DNA of 12,415 nucleotides, taken from NCBI GenBank assembly GCA_964481035.1, contig CAYZSE010000105.1, positions 1-12,415 of the forward strand, written 5' to 3'. Shown in pieces: positions 1 to 8,100 of this stretch. Below the pieces are notes generated by a model. That model saw nothing but the letters and a program-made list of their open reading frames with translations. It had not been told where the DNA came from and searched no databases. The DNA is from JAAAPF01 sp964481035 (GTDB taxonomy: Bacteria > Pseudomonadota > Alphaproteobacteria > Geminicoccales > Geminicoccaceae). The position numbers were made by a program, and so were the translations under genes. Position 1 is the stretch's first letter; each line of letters begins with the position of its first letter.

Positions 1-40
1 CCAGGACGCTTACCCCTTGAATCTTTTCTTCTTTACTTCT

Positions 41-77
41 GGGGGTCTGGGGGCGTAGCCCCCAGCGGCGATTTTTT
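41..77 (+). repeat. GC-rich inverted repeat followed by T-run (terminator-like)
   Basis: CTGGGGGC (47-54), a three-base GTA loop and GCCCCCAG (58-65) form a perfect 8-bp stem. Six T residues follow at 72-77, separated from the stem by six bases. Read on the plus strand this resembles an intrinsic terminator, although the gap before the T-run is longer than ideal. It could end a gene lying left of the window. From general familiarity, similar CTGGGGGC...GCCCCCAG palindromes seem to recur between genes in high-GC alphaproteobacteria, so it may instead be a dispersed repeat. The hairpin is seen directly; its function is inferred. Confidence 0.45.
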
Positions 78-84
78 ATCCACA
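76..84 (+). promoter_or_regulatory. Perfect match to DnaA-box consensus
   Basis: TTATCCACA matches the classical high-affinity DnaA box exactly. It overlaps the last two bases of the T-run behind the inverted repeat at 47-65. I saw no second box nearby and no origin-type AT-rich unwinding region, so an origin is unlikely. It may be an isolated DnaA site, part of the repeat element, or chance. The match is certain but the function is not. Confidence 0.25.
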
Positions 85-150
85 GGCGGAGAAGCATGAG
101 TGTGAAGTCGACCGACAATGCGCGACGCACCGGGCCGGCGCTGGACGTCC

Positions 151-423
151 TCAGCCCGACCAGAAGGTGTCGTCGGTGAGCTGGGCGAAGGACCAGGGGC
201 AAGTGGCGGGGAAGGTGGTGCGGTCGAGGCCGGTCTCGCGGGCCGCTTCGAGGCGGGCGCGGGCGTAGGCGCGCTCGACGATCTCGGGGAGCTGGGCCTT
301 CGGGCTGGGGTTGTCGGCGAGGTGGTCCGTGACGTCGCGGCGCTGCACCGCGATCGTGGCAACGGCTTTCGTGGTCACCGTCAGCACGCCGCATCGACGA
401 CCGGTCCGGGCGCGCATGGGCAT
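151..423 (-). pseudogene. C-terminal fragment of a DUF29 family protein
   Basis: The 90-codon frame reads in its last two-thirds like the C-terminal half of DUF29 proteins. From about residue 22 it has an ATIAVQRRDVTDHL segment, then DNPS, then YARARLEAARETGL, and finally FPATCPWSFAQ ending in a short acidic/aromatic tail. DUF29 proteins are usually about 140-150 residues and begin with a conserved aromatic/acidic N-terminal helix region (YDEDFYAW-like). That half is absent: residues 1-21 look unrelated, and I found no matching N-terminus in any minus-strand frame between 424 and 620. No convincing ribosome-binding site precedes the ATG at 421-423. I read it as a 5'-truncated relic, although a short expressed protein cannot be excluded. 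DUF29 function is unknown; members are common in cyanobacteria and alphaproteobacteria, often in multiple copies. Confidence 0.72.
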
Positions 424-767
424 TGGCTGCGGGCGGCCGGGAGGTCGAGGGGCGCGGTGGTGATCGGGGTTGCGAGGGGCGGGCGTCGCGTGATGGGCAG
501 GCGTGGCGTGGCGTGGTAGGATCGAAGCGTTTTGCCACGGTTCGGGTCGCCGTCATGTCGCTGCGCCGCCGCTTGCTCCGCCTCTTGCGCGGCGGGTGGC
601 GCGCCGGTGCGGGCGAGCCCCATGACCGAGCGAAGCCGAGCGGCGGCGCCGGGACCGGTCGTCGCGAGGGCGGCGCCGGTGCTTTCCCGCCGGCCGGAAT
701 GGCGCTAGATCCGAACGGCGCAGCCGGCGCCGGGCGGCCGGCCCCCTCTTCTCGACGGGAAGGACCG
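424..767. other. Gene-free region upstream of lpdA
   Basis: No frame here resembles a protein family I know. The lpdA frame stays open upstream to 423, but that stretch is low-complexity Gly/Arg/Ala. It contains no lipoyl domain or other recognisable N-terminal extension, so I treat it as noncoding. A GGCGT unit is repeated three times in tandem at 500-514. The lpdA promoter presumably lies here, but no clear -35/-10 pair stands out in the GC-rich sequence. Confidence 0.55.
757..764 (+). promoter_or_regulatory. Ribosome-binding site fixing the lpdA start
   Basis: GGGAAGGA lies just ahead of the ATG at 768. It supports that codon over the upstream in-frame starts reaching back to 423, none of which leads into a conserved protein segment. 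Confidence 0.7.
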
Positions 768-2171
<1,404 letters not shown>

Positions 2172-2283
2172 GTCGGCGAGCGCTCGCGCGGTCGATGCCG
2201 CAGCGCATCATCCGGAGGTCGGGCCCACGTTTCGGTACGCGAGCGGGTAAGACGAACGGATCACAGGCTGCGGAGGATCGGCC

Positions 2284-2580
2284 ATGTTTGTTCGGGTGCG
2301 GCACTGGACCACGCAGCTCGGCGAGTGGGATCGTTTCGTCAGCCGGCTGGAGCACGAGGGTCTCGAGGGCATGAAGGGCACCGACGGCTTCCAGCGCATG
2401 GTCGTCACCGGCGATCCGATGTCGAACTCGGTCGTCACCATCACCTTCTGGGAGAGCGAGGCCAAGGAGCGCGCCTACGAGACGCAAAAGGCCGCGGGCT
2501 TTCAGGAGATCGTCAAGGAGATGGTGATGGTGCCGCCCGAGACGCTGGCCTATCCGGTCCTGTTCGACCAGGGGCGGTGA
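2284..2580 (+). CDS. Small ABM-type dimeric alpha/beta-barrel protein
   Basis: The 98-residue product begins with an FVRVRHW beta-strand and continues with an amphipathic helix. A central strand follows (VVTITFWESEA, W56), then a helix with YETQKAAGFQEI and a closing strand near the C-terminus. This beta-alpha-beta order, with a Trp in the central strand, resembles ABM / NIPSNAP-like ferredoxin-fold proteins. Members include quinol monooxygenases, haem-degrading enzymes and many uncharacterised proteins, so the substrate is unknown. A strong GGAGG at 2272-2276, seven bases before the ATG, fixes the start. It lies 112 bases downstream of lpdA on the same strand and may be co-transcribed or have its own promoter. 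It converges with the methyltransferase gene, leaving only 18 bases between the two stop codons. The fold is assigned by pattern, not by a diagnostic motif. Confidence 0.75.
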   Translation: MFVRVRHWTTQLGEWDRFVSRLEHEGLEGMKGTDGFQRMVVTGDPMSNSVVTITFWESEAKERAYETQKAAGFQEIVKEMVMVPPETLAYPVLFDQGR

Positions 2581-2598
2581 CGCCGCGGCGCACGGGCC

Positions 2599-3342
2599 TC
2601 AGCGCCCGACCGCATGGCCGAGGCCGATGGCGACCGCGGTCGCGAGGTTGAGGCTGGAGACGCCGGGCCGCATGGCGATGGTCGCCACCCGGTCGGCCCG
2701 CTGGAGCCAGCCGTCGGGCAGCCCATGGCGCTCACCGCCGAAGACGAGCGCGGCGTCGGCGGGAAGGTCGATCGCCGCCAGGGCCTCGCCGCCGACAGCG
2801 AAGGCGACGCATCGCCGGCCGCTCAAGTCGAGAGCGTCGCCGCGGGCACAAGGAAGGGCGAACTGCAGGCCGGCGGCGCCGCGTATCGCGGCCGGCGACC
2901 AGGGATCGGCGCTCCCGACGATAAGGACGCCCGCGGCGTCGAGCGCGGCCGCGACGCGGATGACGGCGCCGAGATTGCCGGGATGCCGCGGCTCGTGCAG
3001 CACGACCGCCGGCCGATCGCGGCGCGCGAGCGTGTCGATGGCCGTCATGTCCGGACGCCGGGCGACGGCGAGCAGACCCGTCTCGGGCGGCCGCGCGGCG
3101 GCGGCCTCGAAGGTCGCGGGCGAGCAGGGCCGGAGATGGGCGCCCAGCGCCGGCAGGATGTCCGGTGCGAGGTCGCGGGCGAGCGCCGCGACCGCGTCCG
3201 GTTCCGGGCTCACTGCCGCCTCGATCTCGGCGCCGAAGCGCACGGCGTGCTTGAAGGCGTGCAGGCCCTCGAGAAGCGCTACGGTCGGATCGCGTCGCGC
3301 GGCGCGAAGCCGGGCGACGAGGCGGGCCTCGGCGGCGCTCAC
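2599..3342 (-). CDS. SpoU/TrmH-type (SPOUT) RNA 2'-O-methyltransferase
   Basis: The product is 247 residues with all three SPOUT/SpoU motifs. Motif 1 is PRHPGNLGAVIRVA (about 118-131; N123, R129), motif 2 is VFGGERHGLP (200-209; E204, G207), and motif 3 is MRPGVSSLNLATAVAI (about 224-239; S230, L231, N232). These build the trefoil knot that binds S-adenosylmethionine; family members methylate ribose 2'-OH in tRNA or rRNA. The first 90 residues (with ARRDPTVALLEGLHAFKHA) form a substrate-binding region. This shape fits generic 'RNA methyltransferase' proteins of alphaproteobacteria, and I cannot name its target nucleotide. The start is GTG at 3340-3342, four bases after the RND stop codon, with a purine-rich GAGGGG almost touching it. 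Translation is therefore probably coupled to the pump gene, and it is the last gene of that minus-strand unit. Confidence 0.9.
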   Translation of the reverse strand: MSAAEARLVARLRAARRDPTVALLEGLHAFKHAVRFGAEIEAAVSPEPDAVAALARDLAPDILPALGAHLRPCSPATFEAAAARPPETGLLAVARRPDMTAIDTLARRDRPAVVLHEPRHPGNLGAVIRVAAALDAAGVLIVGSADPWSPAAIRGAAGLQFALPCARGDALDLSGRRCVAFAVGGEALAAIDLPADAALVFGGERHGLPDGWLQRADRVATIAMRPGVSSLNLATAVAIGLGHAVGR

Positions 3343-3346
3343 CCCC

Positions 3347-6300
3347 TCATTCGGCGGGCAGCGGCGCCGGGGCTAGCTCGCCGGGGCGCTGCTCGCGGCC
3401 TTCCATCAAGAAGACCGAGAGCAGCGGCGGGATCAGCAGCAGGGTCAGCAGCGCGCTCAAGGAGAGCCCGCCGACCACGACCGAGCCGAGGCCGCGATAG
3501 AGCTCCGAGCCGGGTCCGGGAAACAGCACGAGCGGGAGCATGCCGACGAGGCTGGTGATGGTCGACATGAAGATCGGTCGCAGCCGGTTGCTGGTGGCCT
3601 CGAGGATCGCCGGCCGGGGCGCCATGCCCTCGGCGCGGACGTGGTAGAGGGTCTGGTCGACCAGCAGGATGGCGTTGTTGACGACAATGCCGATGAGGAT
3701 GACGAAACCGAGGATGGTCAGCATGTCGAGCGGCTGGAAGGCGGGCGGCTCCAGCGCAGCGAGATACAGGTTGAGCACGGCGAGCCCGCCGATCCCGCCG
3801 GCGGCGGCGAGCGGCACGGTGATGAGGATGATGAGCGGGTAGAGGAAGCTCTCGAAGAGGACCGCCATGACGAGATAGACGATGACCAGCGCCATCAGGA
3901 GGTCGAGCTTGAGCTCGGCCGCCGTGCGCTCGAGCTGGTCGGCGGTCCCCGACAAGCGCAGGTCGACCCCCGGCGCCAGGCCCTCGGCGCGCAGCGCGCC
4001 GATCACGTCGTCTTCGAGGATCTCCATCGCCTGCTCGAGCGGCATCCCCTCGGCGAGGCTGACCACGACGGTCACGGTCCGTTGCCGCTCGACGTGGCGG
4101 ATCTCCGTCGGTCCCGCCGTCACCTCGACGTCCGCGAGCTGCTCCGCCGGCAAGATCAGGCCCTCGGCGGTGACGATGGGCAGCGCGCCGATGCCCTGGG
4201 TGCGGCTCGCCGACGTCTCGGGCCCCAGCAGCGTCAGATCGATCCGATCGCCGTCGACGGTGATCTCGGTGACCCTGAGGCCGTCGTTGAAGGCATCGAC
4301 GGTCATCCCGAATTCGCGGGTCGTGACCCCGGCGTCGGCGAGCCGAACGCGGTCGGGCACCAGCCGGACCTCGGGCGCGCCGAGCTCGAGGCCGGGTATC
4401 GGGCGCAGCTGGTGACCCTCGGAGCGCGGCAGCACCTCGCCGATCTTGCCGGTCGCGCGCAACGCGACGTCGAGGATCTGCTCCAGATCGGGGCCGCTGA
4501 TGTCGACGTCGATCGAGTTGCCGCCGCCGAAGCCGCGACCGAAGAGCGATGGCTGGCGCACGAAGCCGAAGGTGCCGGGCTCGGCGAAGATCGGACCCGA
4601 GAGCGGTCCGATCAGCTCGCCCGCCCGCTGCTCGTCGACCGCGGCGCCGCCGATGAAGGTGTTGCCGCGGAAGGCGACGAAGAAGAAATGCCTCATCTTC
4701 GGCGGCTCGCCGGCCTCGCTCTCCGGGCCGGTCTCGATCGCCCAGAGCGGCCGCATGGCCGCCTCGACCGTTTCCGCGATCGACGTCATGGTCTCCAGGT
4801 TGTAGCCCGGCGGCGGCACGACGATGCCGAAGACGAGGTTGCGGTTGCCCGACGGCAGATAGCCGAGCTTCGGCATGGCGATCCAGGCGAGCGCGCCGGC
4901 GACGACGGCCACGCTCGCCGCGAAGGCGAAGGCAACCAGCCGGTAGCGGATGATCCGCTCCGTGAAGCCCAGCACCAAAGCGCGAAACGCCATCGCGAAG
5001 GGGTCGATCACGGGCAGCTGGACCCGGCCGACGGAACCGTCGGCGCGGCCGAGCAGGCGGGCCCCCATCGCCGGGATCAGGGTCACGGCGACCAGGAGCG
5101 AGATGAGCACCGCGACCGAGATGGCGACGGCGATGTCGCGGAAGAGCTGGCCCACCTCCAGCTGCATGGTGAGGATCGGGATGAACACCATCACCGTGGT
5201 CAACGCCGAGACGAACACGGCGCCCCAGACCTGTGCCGCACCCTGGTAGGCCGCCTCGCGCCGCGACAGCCCGCGCTGGCGAAGCCGGTAGATGTTCTCG
5301 AGGACGACGATCGCGGCGTCGACGACCATGCCGACGGCGAAGGCGAGGCCGGCGAGCGAGATGACGTTGATCGAGCGTCCCATCGCCGCCATGGCGACGA
5401 AGCTGGCCACGACCGAGACCGGGATCGCCACCGAGACGATCAGCGTCGCGCCGAAGCTGCGCAGGAACAGCAGGAGAATGAGAGCGGCGAGGGTGCCGCC
5501 GACATAGATGTTCGACAGCACGAGCTGGATCGCGCTCTCGATGTAGACGGTCTCGTCGTAGCGCTGGACGATCTCGAGACCCGCCTCCTGCAGCGGCCCG
5601 GCGCGCAGCTCCTCCAGGGCCTCGCGGATGCCTTCCATCGTCTCGATGACGTTGGCGCCGGTCTCGCGGATGGCGCGCGAGGCGAGGGCGGGCTCGCCGA
5701 GGACGCGGATGGTCGCAGTCGGGTCCTTGAAGCCGAACTCGACGTCGGCGATGTCGCCGACGGTGACACGGGCGAGACGGCCGGTCACGGGGTCGGTGAC
5801 GGAGCGCAGGACCACGGCCTCGACCTGCTCGGGCGTGGTCAGCTCGCCCTCGGTCCGGACCACGTAGCGCCGCTTGCCCTCGTCGACGTCGCCGGCGCTC
5901 ATCGAGACGCTGGCCGCGCGGAGCGCGTCCGCCACCTGCGGGACTGTCAGGCCGAAGCGTGCCATGTCCTGCGGGCGGACGACGATCCGCATCTCGCGCT
6001 CGCTGCCGCCGAAGATGTCGACGCGGCCGACGCCGGGGATACGCTCGAGGCGGTCCTTGATGACGTCCTCGGCAAAATCGCCGTAGCTGTGGATCGGACG
6101 CTCGTTGCCCGCAACCCGTGTGATCGTGAACCAGGCGATCGGGCTGTCCTCACCGCCGGCGGTGGACAGCGACGGCTCGTCCGCCTCGTCGGGATAGCCG
6201 CTCACCCGGTCGAGGCGGTTGGCCACCAGCAGCAGAGCCCGGTCCATGTCGGTGCCGACGGCGAACTCGAGCTCGATCTCGGCCTGGCCGTCCTCGGCGG

Positions 6301-6547
6301 TGCCGGTGATCTTCTCCAGCCCCTCGAGACCGGCGAGAACCTCCTCTTGCCGGTTGAGGATCTCGCGCTCGACCTCGGCCGGCGCCGCGCCGAACCAGTC
6401 GGTCTCGATCGTGATGACCGGCTTCTCGACGTCGGGCGTGAGCTGGATCGGAATGGTGAGCAACGAGACGGCGCCGAACAGGATGGCCATGAGGACCCCG
6501 GCGACGACCGCGATCGGGCGTTCGATGGCGCCGCGAATGATGTTCAT
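3347..6547 (-). CDS. RND efflux transporter, inner-membrane permease (HAE1/AcrB-like)
   Basis: The 1066-residue length is typical of AcrB-type proton-driven pumps. TM1 follows the N-terminal NIIRGAIERP, and a large periplasmic porter loop begins with TIPIQLTPDVEKP. TM2-TM7 follow, then a second large loop, then TM8-TM12. Helix 4 has GMVVDAAIVVLEN with D410 and A411, aligning with AcrB D407/D408. Helix 10 has GIVVNNAILLVDQ with N957 where AcrB has K940. The relay thus keeps one Asp but lacks the second Asp and the Lys, a variation known among non-AcrB RND pumps. A VDAAIV segment is also typical of metal (HME) pumps, but the remainder looks HAE1-like. The start is ATG at 6545-6547, 24 bases after the adaptor stop, with GAGGA about 11 bases upstream. 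It should form a tripartite complex with the adaptor and an outer-membrane channel not encoded here. The substrate is unknown. Confidence 0.95.
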   Translation of the reverse strand: MNIIRGAIERPIAVVAGVLMAILFGAVSLLTIPIQLTPDVEKPVITIETDWFGAAPAEVEREILNRQEEVLAGLEGLEKITGTAEDGQAEIELEFAVGTDMDRALLLVANRLDRVSGYPDEADEPSLSTAGGEDSPIAWFTITRVAGNERPIHSYGDFAEDVIKDRLERIPGVGRVDIFGGSEREMRIVVRPQDMARFGLTVPQVADALRAASVSMSAGDVDEGKRRYVVRTEGELTTPEQVEAVVLRSVTDPVTGRLARVTVGDIADVEFGFKDPTATIRVLGEPALASRAIRETGANVIETMEGIREALEELRAGPLQEAGLEIVQRYDETVYIESAIQLVLSNIYVGGTLAALILLLFLRSFGATLIVSVAIPVSVVASFVAMAAMGRSINVISLAGLAFAVGMVVDAAIVVLENIYRLRQRGLSRREAAYQGAAQVWGAVFVSALTTVMVFIPILTMQLEVGQLFRDIAVAISVAVLISLLVAVTLIPAMGARLLGRADGSVGRVQLPVIDPFAMAFRALVLGFTERIIRYRLVAFAFAASVAVVAGALAWIAMPKLGYLPSGNRNLVFGIVVPPPGYNLETMTSIAETVEAAMRPLWAIETGPESEAGEPPKMRHFFFVAFRGNTFIGGAAVDEQRAGELIGPLSGPIFAEPGTFGFVRQPSLFGRGFGGGNSIDVDISGPDLEQILDVALRATGKIGEVLPRSEGHQLRPIPGLELGAPEVRLVPDRVRLADAGVTTREFGMTVDAFNDGLRVTEITVDGDRIDLTLLGPETSASRTQGIGALPIVTAEGLILPAEQLADVEVTAGPTEIRHVERQRTVTVVVSLAEGMPLEQAMEILEDDVIGALRAEGLAPGVDLRLSGTADQLERTAAELKLDLLMALVIVYLVMAVLFESFLYPLIILITVPLAAAGGIGGLAVLNLYLAALEPPAFQPLDMLTILGFVILIGIVVNNAILLVDQTLYHVRAEGMAPRPAILEATSNRLRPIFMSTITSLVGMLPLVLFPGPGSELYRGLGSVVVGGLSLSALLTLLLIPPLLSVFLMEGREQRPGELAPAPLPAE

Positions 6548-6571
6548 GGGGCGGTTCGTCCTCGCAGGGGC

Positions 6572-7723
6572 TCAGGAGTTGCCGTCGGTGGGCGCGGGCT
6601 CGGCGGCGGTCGTCGGTGCGGTCGTGGTCCGCGGGTCGTCGTAGGCGATGGCTTGGCCCGGCCGCAGGCGCTCGTTACCGCGAACGACGACCAGCTCGCC
6701 CTCGGCGAGACCCTCCTCGACGACGAAGCGCTGGCCGACCGCCGCGCCGACCCGAACGGGCCGCGGCGTCACCGACCCGTCTTCGGCAACGTACACCATG
6801 TCGCCGGAGGTGCGGCGCAGCACCGCGTCCTTGTCGACGGTCGCCACCTCGCCGCTGTCGCCGATGGGGATCTCCAGCGTCACCGTTCGGCCGCTCGCCA
6901 AGAAGAGGTCGGCGTCGGCGAGGTCGATCTCGAAGCGGACTGCGACCGTGCGTGTCAGCGGGTTCTCGTCCGGCACGAGCGCGCGCACGCGGGCCTCGAA
7001 GGCGGGTCCGCTCTCGAACGCCGCGCCGACCGCCTCGCCCGGCCGCAGGCGCCGCGCCTGATCCGAGGGTATGTCCGCCTCGATCTCGAGGCTGGTGTCA
7101 TCGATGAGCGCCACGACCGGCTCACCCGTTTGGACGTAGCCGCCGGCGCTCACATAGCGCTGGGTCACGACACCGGGGTAGGGTGCTACGACGCGCGCAT
7201 CGGCGAGGTCGCGCTCGGCGAGCGCGAGCTCCGCGCTCGCCTCCTCGAGCTGCGCTTCGGCGCGGGCGATCCGCGCCAGCGCCGCCTCGATCTCCTGGGC
7301 CTTGTCGTCGAGGGCGGCCGGCGAGAAGGCGGCTGAATCGCGCAGGCGGATGAGGCGAGCGCGCTCTTGCTCGAGCAGGCTCAGGTCGGCACGCTCGGCG
7401 CTGATCTGGGCGTTCGCGGCCATCACCCGGGCGTGCGCCAGGTCGCAACGGGCCTGCAGGCGCACTTCGTCGACGAGTGCCATCACGTCGCCCGCCGCGA
7501 CCCGATCGCCGACTTGCACCTCCATGCGCTGCACCCCGCCGGCGACCCGTGTCGCGACCTCGCCGCGCTGGCTCGCGACGAGGCGCCCGAGGCTCGGCAC
7601 CGTCTGCGAGAGCGGCTCGACCCTGACCGCATCGACGCGAACCTGCGTCGCCTGCTCTTGCGCCCCGGCGCCGCCGGGCGCCATCAACGCCAAGAGCAGC
7701 AAGACGAAAACGCCACGGCTCAT
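6572..7723 (-). CDS. RND periplasmic adaptor (membrane fusion protein)
   Basis: The adaptor links the RND pump to an outer-membrane channel. With the ATG at 7721-7723 it has 383 residues. Residues 1-21 are a signal peptide (basic start, VFVLLLLALM core, cleavage expected after AGA before Gln22). No lipobox Cys is seen, so it is probably soluble or anchored only by the complex. The first lipoyl half is about 50-86 (VQVGDRVAAGDVMALVD). An Ala/Glu-rich coiled-coil hairpin spans about 87-175, and the second lipoyl half is about 176-207 (VVAPYPGVVTQRYVSAGGYV). A beta-barrel domain and a membrane-proximal domain follow, then a Thr/Ala/Pro-rich tail from about 366. In-frame TTG (7738) and GTG (7735) also exist, but only the ATG has a properly spaced ribosome-binding site. 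It is the first gene of the minus-strand unit and divergent from the DUF6898-like gene. Confidence 0.93.
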   Translation of the reverse strand: MSRGVFVLLLLALMAPGGAGAQEQATQVRVDAVRVEPLSQTVPSLGRLVASQRGEVATRVAGGVQRMEVQVGDRVAAGDVMALVDEVRLQARCDLAHARVMAANAQISAERADLSLLEQERARLIRLRDSAAFSPAALDDKAQEIEAALARIARAEAQLEEASAELALAERDLADARVVAPYPGVVTQRYVSAGGYVQTGEPVVALIDDTSLEIEADIPSDQARRLRPGEAVGAAFESGPAFEARVRALVPDENPLTRTVAVRFEIDLADADLFLASGRTVTLEIPIGDSGEVATVDKDAVLRRTSGDMVYVAEDGSVTPRPVRVGAAVGQRFVVEEGLAEGELVVVRGNERLRPGQAIAYDDPRTTTAPTTAAEPAPTDGNS

Positions 7724-7730
7724 CCCATTA

Positions 7731-7736
7731 CTCACC
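7731..7736 (-). promoter_or_regulatory. Ribosome-binding site fixing the adaptor start
   Basis: On the minus strand GGTGAG lies seven bases before the ATG at 7723 and matches the 3' part of the GGAGGTGA consensus. The in-frame TTG and GTG codons lie inside or upstream of this site, so the ATG is the better start. Confidence 0.6.
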
Positions 7737-7755
7737 AAAAATTAGGATATTCGAG

Positions 7756-7783
7756 AGTATGGAAGGCTTTCCGCGCACTTCAA
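7756..7783 (-). promoter_or_regulatory. Candidate sigma-70-type promoter of the efflux unit
   Basis: On the minus strand TTGAAG (7783-7778) and CATACT (7761-7756) are separated by 16 bases. Transcription would start near 7748 and give a leader of about 25 bases to the adaptor ATG. The area is clearly richer in A/T than the rest of the window. Two mismatches in the paired boxes keep this tentative. I see no convincing operator palindrome, and no regulator gene is adjacent. Confidence 0.35.
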
Positions 7784-7809
7784 GCAAGCCCCGAGACGTC
7801 ACCTCTGCC

Positions 7810-8037
7810 ATGACCGCCGCCGCTCACGAGCTTCTGATCGAAATTCGCCGCATCGGCGCCTGGCGCCGCGTCGCGGTCCTCGATCCTGCGACCGGGCGCG
7901 AAGCCGTCGTCCACGGGCCGGCGCACGCCGCCGAGCGCGATCTCGTTCGCTTGGCGCGGCGCCGGCTCCAGGCAGACGCGCCGGCGGCATCGCCCGCGCC
8001 GAAGCCCACCCGGCCGCCGACGGACCGGCTGGCCTGA
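7810..8037 (+). CDS. Small DUF6898-like protein
   Basis: The 75-residue product carries a compact domain: ELLIEIRRIGAWRRVAVLDP, then ATGREAVVHGPAHAAE, then a basic helix RDLVRLARRRLQ. The pattern of a strand, a conserved DPATG turn, a GP turn and an Ala/Leu/Arg helix resembles short alphaproteobacterial proteins classed as DUF6898, whose function is unknown. The last 20 residues are Ala/Pro-rich and probably disordered. An in-frame ATG at 7759 would add 17 residues. I prefer 7810 because it gives the usual family N-terminus, but neither codon has a strong ribosome-binding site, so the start is uncertain. It is divergent from the efflux unit, 63 bases ahead of livG on the same strand, and may share a transcript with the liv genes. 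Confidence 0.68.
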   Translation: MTAAAHELLIEIRRIGAWRRVAVLDPATGREAVVHGPAHAAERDLVRLARRRLQADAPAASPAPKPTRPPTDRLA

Positions 8038-8100
8038 AGCTTGCGCTGCGAGCGGGCCTCGGGCACACAGCGCGGCTGATCCCCTTCGCCCGCCGAGCCG

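Noticed and set aside
118..519. 133-codon plus-strand frame over the DUF29 relic
   Set aside because: Gly/Arg-rich with no motifs; the opposite strand carries recognisable DUF29 sequence.
423..767. 115-codon N-terminal extension of lpdA
   Set aside because: Low-complexity Gly/Arg/Ala with no lipoyl or other domain. The ATG at 768 has a ribosome-binding site and the canonical N-terminus.
2176..2187. 12-base palindrome GCGAGCGCTCGC just after lpdA as a terminator
   Set aside because: No loop and no T-run. Such short palindromes are expected by chance in GC-rich DNA.
3641..7336. 1231-codon plus-strand open frame opposite the RND pump and adaptor
   Set aside because: Its translation is rich in Asp, Arg, His and Gly with no domain pattern. 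It is the mirror of two well-supported genes in a GC-rich sequence.
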